Part shown: positions 6,066-8,821 of the stretch, one piece after another | Layout: every line of letters begins with the position of its first letter | Position numbering within the stretch: position 1 is the stretch's first letter | NCBI GenBank assembly: GCA_016191795.1 | Contig: JACPVK010000282.1 | Coordinates: 1 to 8,821 of the forward strand | Length of the DNA: 8,821 bases | Direction: 5' to 3' | Source of the DNA: Gammaproteobacteria bacterium | GTDB taxonomy: Bacteria; Pseudomonadota; Gammaproteobacteria; SZUA-229 | Made by a program: the position numbers and the translations under genes | The notes under the pieces: model-generated | Told to the model about the DNA's origin: nothing | The model's input: only the letters and a program-made list of their open reading frames with translations | Databases searched by the model: none

Positions 6066-6446
6066 TTACTTCTTACCAGGAATTTCTATTTCATGATCAA
6101 ACGTGGCAATGAACTCCAGATTGCCATAGATCGGGCGCCTGACTTCATAATGCAAAATAACATTCATGCCTTGACTTGTTTTTTCATACGAGAAGGCTTC
6201 CTGCTCCTTCTGCAAATCATATATACCATTAATATTGAGACGCTTGTTAAACATGATTGTAAGCTGGGCAGGGGTTGCCCCGTGAGATGCCGAATCAGCC
6301 TTGACCTCTTCCATTATTTGCTTCACTGATGAATAATTCAGATACACAGGTACAATCCGCATCGCTGCCACTCCCTGTATTGCCACCAGAGTAATAACGA
6401 TCACCCACGAAATCATGGTCATGCCGCGCTGTTTTTTCTGCATCAT
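6066..6446 (-). CDS. DUF4845 family small membrane protein with pilin-like N-terminus
   Basis: The product is 126 residues and of unknown function; genes of this family commonly sit between lepB and rnc in beta- and gammaproteobacteria. A short basic stretch (QKKQRG) precedes one hydrophobic segment (about residues 9-28, MTMISWVIVITLVAIQGVAA). The family block RIVPVYLNYSSVKQIMEEV and a soluble, probably periplasmic domain ending in PGKK follow. The segment resembles a type IV prepilin leader (RG followed by MTMI), but the usual glutamate at +5 is serine. I chose the ATG at 6446 because AGAGAG (6462-6457) lies ten bases upstream. A GTG at 6455 would give 129 residues but sits only one base from that site; the ATG at 6443 is also possible. 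It lies in the lepA-recO operon, 37 bases after lepB. Confidence 0.85.
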   Translation of the reverse strand: MMQKKQRGMTMISWVIVITLVAIQGVAAMRIVPVYLNYSSVKQIMEEVKADSASHGATPAQLTIMFNKRLNINGIYDLQKEQEAFSYEKTSQGMNVILHYEVRRPIYGNLEFIATFDHEIEIPGKK

Positions 6447-6483
6447 GATAGTCACGCTCTCTATTAAATATTAATGAATAATG

Positions 6484-7281
6484 TTATTGAATGAACTGGC
6501 CAATACGCCGCCATTGCACATTCCAGTCAGAAAAATTCATCCATATCATAAACGCCTTACCAACCAGATATTTATCAGGCACCACACCCCAGTAACGGCT
6601 GTCATTACTGTTGTCACGATTGTCGCCCATCATAAAATAGTGGCCATCTGGCACAATATATTCTGCATTATTACCCTGGCGTTCTGGTATCAACAACATA
6701 CTGTGTTTTACACCATCCAGATCTTCAACATATTCTTCGGCAATACTGGTTTCACCCGGCCCCTGATATTTGTCGACAAAGGCCCGCGTTACCGGCTTGT
6801 CATTTACATAGAGCACTTTGTTGTAATATGCAATATGGTCGCCAGGCAAGCCGATGACACGCTTAATATAGTCAACCGACGGATCTCTCGGGTAACGGAA
6901 AACCACCACATCCCCCCGCTGAGGATCCTTAACCTCATAAACCTTGTCACCCAGCAACGGCAGGCGCACACCGTAGGCAAATTTATTGACCAGAATGAAA
7001 TCGCCGATATAGAGGCTCGGTATCATTGAACCTGACGGGATTCGAAATGGCTCCACCAGAAAGCCACGCAATAAAAACACGACCAGCAATACCGGAAAAA
7101 AGGATTTGGCATATTCGACAACAACCGGCTCACGACTGGAGCGGGTATTCAAAGTGGGGTCATCACTGTATTCGAATGGGTTGTTTTTTCGGCTCCTGGC
7201 CCAAAACAAGCTGTCCAGCAGCCAGATGGCACCGGTAATCACCGTACCCGCAAATAAAAAAAATGCAAAATCAAATATCAT
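6484..7281 (-). CDS. lepB: Signal peptidase I
   Basis: LepB is an inner-membrane serine protease that removes signal peptides from exported proteins (FlgA of this window would be a substrate). The 265 residues show the usual layout. A first membrane segment spans about 4-24, a short cytoplasmic loop rich in charge follows, and a second membrane segment spans about 60-77. The periplasmic catalytic domain comes next. The serine-lysine dyad is visible as S85 in IPSGSM and K140 in YIKRVIGLPGD. The family box GDNRDNSNDSRYWG lies at 219-232. It is shorter than E. coli LepB (324) but normal for the wider family. AGGA lies 11 bases before the ATG. The gene starts 20 bases after the lepA stop, the classical lepA-lepB arrangement. 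Confidence 0.98.
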   Translation of the reverse strand: MIFDFAFFLFAGTVITGAIWLLDSLFWARSRKNNPFEYSDDPTLNTRSSREPVVVEYAKSFFPVLLVVFLLRGFLVEPFRIPSGSMIPSLYIGDFILVNKFAYGVRLPLLGDKVYEVKDPQRGDVVVFRYPRDPSVDYIKRVIGLPGDHIAYYNKVLYVNDKPVTRAFVDKYQGPGETSIAEEYVEDLDGVKHSMLLIPERQGNNAEYIVPDGHYFMMGDNRDNSNDSRYWGVVPDKYLVGKAFMIWMNFSDWNVQWRRIGQFIQ

Positions 7282-7301
7282 CGTTTTATCAGTCCTGATT
7301 A

Positions 7302-8821
7302 TTAACTACCACTATCAACTTTTAAAACAGCAAGAAACGCTTCTTGTGGAATCTCCACCTTACCAAACTGCTTCATGCGCTTTTTACCTTTTTTCTGTTT
7401 TTCCAGCAGTTTTTTCTTACGCGTGGCGTCACCACCATAACACTTTGCCAATACATTCTTGGTTAAGGCTTTAACCGTAGTACGCGCAATAATCTGTCGC
7501 CCAATAGCAGCCTGGATGGCGATATCAAACATCTGCCGGGGAATCAGTTCGCGCATCTTCTCCGCAATCTCGCGGCCGCGCCGTACTGCCACATCAGCGT
7601 GGATAATCATGGACAGTGCATCCACTTTTTCACCATTAACGAGTATATCGACTTTCACAAGATCCGCTGGCTGAAAGCATTTAAGATCATACTCAAACGA
7701 GGCATAACCGCGGCTGACGGATTTTAATTTATCAAAGAAATCCATTACGACTTCTGATAAAGGCATATCGTACGTCAGGGTAGCCTGGGTACCCAGATAT
7801 TGCATATTGCGTTGCACGCCTCGTTTTTCGATACACAGCGTAATCACGCTACCTATAAATTCCTGCGGCAATAAAATATTAGCGGTAATAATCGGTTCGC
7901 GAATCTCTTCTATAAAATTCGGCTCCGGCAAGTCCGCCGGATTATGTATCTCAATGACTTTTCCCGCTGTAGTTAATAATTCATACACCACGGTAGGTGC
8001 TGTCGTCAGCAGATTGAGATCGTATTCACGCTCCAGACGTTCCTGCACAATTTCCATGTGCAACATGCCCAGAAAACCAATACGGAAGCCGAAACCCAAT
8101 GCGGTGGAATTTTCCGGTTCAAATTGCAGCGATGAATCATTCAGCGTCAGCTTTTCCAGTGCATCACGAAATGCATTGTAATCATCGGCTTCAATGGGAA
8201 ACATGCCGGCGAAAACACGCGGCTGGATGCGCTTGAAGCCGGGCAGGGATTCCGCGGCCGGACGGTCATGCAAGGTAATGGTATCGCCGACGCGCGCGGA
8301 ATCGATTTCCTTGATGCCGGCAATAATAAAGCCCACGTGTCCCGCGGATAATTCGTTCTTGTCCAGACGTTTGGGCGTGAACACACCGACATGATCGACC
8401 TGATAGGAACGACCGGTCGACATGATTTTCATTTTCTCGCCCTTGCGGATACGGCCTTGCATGATGCGAACCAGCACCACCACACCGACATAGGAGTCGA
8501 ACCACGAATCAATAATCAGTGCCTGCAACGGCGCTTCGGGATCACCTTTGGGTGGCGGGATGCGACGCACCAGATGTTCCAGCATGTCTTCCATACCCAA
8601 ACCGGTTTTGGCACTGATACGGGGAGCATCATGGGCTTCAACACCGATCACATCTTCGATCTGCCTGGCGGCGCGATCCGGATCAGCCGCCGGCAAATCA
8701 ATCTTGTTCAGGACGGGGATTATCTTGAGTCCCCTGTCGTTGGCCAGATGAAAATTGGCGACAGTCTGCGCTTCCACCCCCTGGGACGCATCCACTACCA
8801 GAAGGACTCCTTCGCTGGCCG
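7302..8821 (-). CDS. lepA: Translation factor LepA / EF4, N-terminal part outside the window
   Basis: LepA is a ribosome-binding GTPase related to EF-G, implicated in translation initiation or ribosome assembly and in back-translocation. About 506 of an expected ~600 residues are present; the frame is open to the right edge, so the P-loop, switch regions and start codon are missing. The visible part begins ASEGVLLVVDASQGVEAQT, just after the G3 region. It then carries G4 NKID (codons about 8708-8697) and G5 SAK (about 8615-8607). The EF-G-like domains follow (FRIGFLGMLHMEIVQERLERE is the domain III signature), and then the LepA-specific C-terminal domain (ATRKKKLLEKQKKGKKRMKQ, ending LAVLKVDSGS). 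An internal GTG at 8795 is a valine codon, not the start. It is the first visible gene of the leftward operon; its promoter is not in the window. Confidence 0.98.
   Translation of the reverse strand, partial: ASEGVLLVVDASQGVEAQTVANFHLANDRGLKIIPVLNKIDLPAADPDRAARQIEDVIGVEAHDAPRISAKTGLGMEDMLEHLVRRIPPPKGDPEAPLQALIIDSWFDSYVGVVVLVRIMQGRIRKGEKMKIMSTGRSYQVDHVGVFTPKRLDKNELSAGHVGFIIAGIKEIDSARVGDTITLHDRPAAESLPGFKRIQPRVFAGMFPIEADDYNAFRDALEKLTLNDSSLQFEPENSTALGFGFRIGFLGMLHMEIVQERLEREYDLNLLTTAPTVVYELLTTAGKVIEIHNPADLPEPNFIEEIREPIITANILLPQEFIGSVITLCIEKRGVQRNMQYLGTQATLTYDMPLSEVVMDFFDKLKSVSRGYASFEYDLKCFQPADLVKVDILVNGEKVDALSMIIHADVAVRRGREIAEKMRELIPRQMFDIAIQAAIGRQIIARTTVKALTKNVLAKCYGGDATRKKKLLEKQKKGKKRMKQFGKVEIPQEAFLAVLKVDSGS

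Noticed and set aside
6447..6455. GTG at 6455 as the DUF4845 start
   Set aside because: It would leave only one base between the AGAGAG ribosome binding site and the start codon; the ATG at 6446 has a normal ten-base spacing.
6447..6483. AT-rich lepB-DUF4845 gap as an internal promoter
   Set aside because: Several AT-rich hexamers resemble a -10, but no credible -35 is present at a suitable distance.
6481..7029. 182-codon plus-strand open frame opposite lepB
   Set aside because: It is antisense to a clear lepB with all catalytic motifs; its translation is histidine- and isoleucine-rich without any domain.
7288..7299. Near-palindrome ATCAG-TC-CTGAT spanning the lepB ribosome binding site
   Set aside because: The arms are only five bases with a two-base centre, so at most a 4-bp stem could form; chance is the simplest explanation.

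Overview
The window reads as ordinary chromosome of a flagellated gammaproteobacterium. The evidence is the gene order lepA-lepB-DUF4845-rnc-era-recO, the protein sequences themselves, and a cheV / flgA-flgM-flgN cluster of the type seen in pseudomonads and relatives. By eye the base composition is moderate (a little under half G+C) and even throughout. I see no insertion sequence, tRNA, rRNA, CRISPR array or other sign of recent transfer. Genus cannot be named from the sequence alone.

Left part (1-3664), motility and chemotaxis. A cheV gene (CheW domain plus the start of a receiver domain) runs leftward off the window edge. Divergent from it, across a 165-bp intergenic region, is a rightward group: a soluble chemoreceptor with a C-terminal zinc-binding CZB domain, flgA (P-ring chaperone), flgM (anti-sigma-28) and flgN (hook-filament junction chaperone). 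The chemoreceptor overlaps flgA by 4 bp and flgM overlaps flgN by 4 bp (ATGA junctions). Between flgA and flgM lies a near-consensus FliA (sigma-28) promoter, TAAA-N15-GCCGATAA. So flgM-flgN can be driven by the sigma factor that FlgM inhibits, in addition to read-through from the upstream genes.

Right part (3683-8821), a leftward housekeeping operon: lepA/EF4 (5' end outside the window), lepB (signal peptidase I), a DUF4845 membrane protein with a pilin-like N-terminus, rnc (RNase III), era (ribosome-assembly GTPase) and recO (recombinational repair). Gaps are 0-60 bp. The rnc stop codon directly abuts the era start. The two halves converge with only 18 bp between the flgN and recO stop codons. 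The pdxJ-acpS genes that follow recO in E. coli are absent here.

No wholly new system is visible. The observations most worth checking are: a nested hairpin in the era-recO gap that buries the recO Shine-Dalgarno sequence and could couple recO translation to era; the CZB chemoreceptor built into the flgA transcription unit next to cheV; the self-limiting FliA promoter of flgM; and the prepilin-like N-terminus of the DUF4845 protein.
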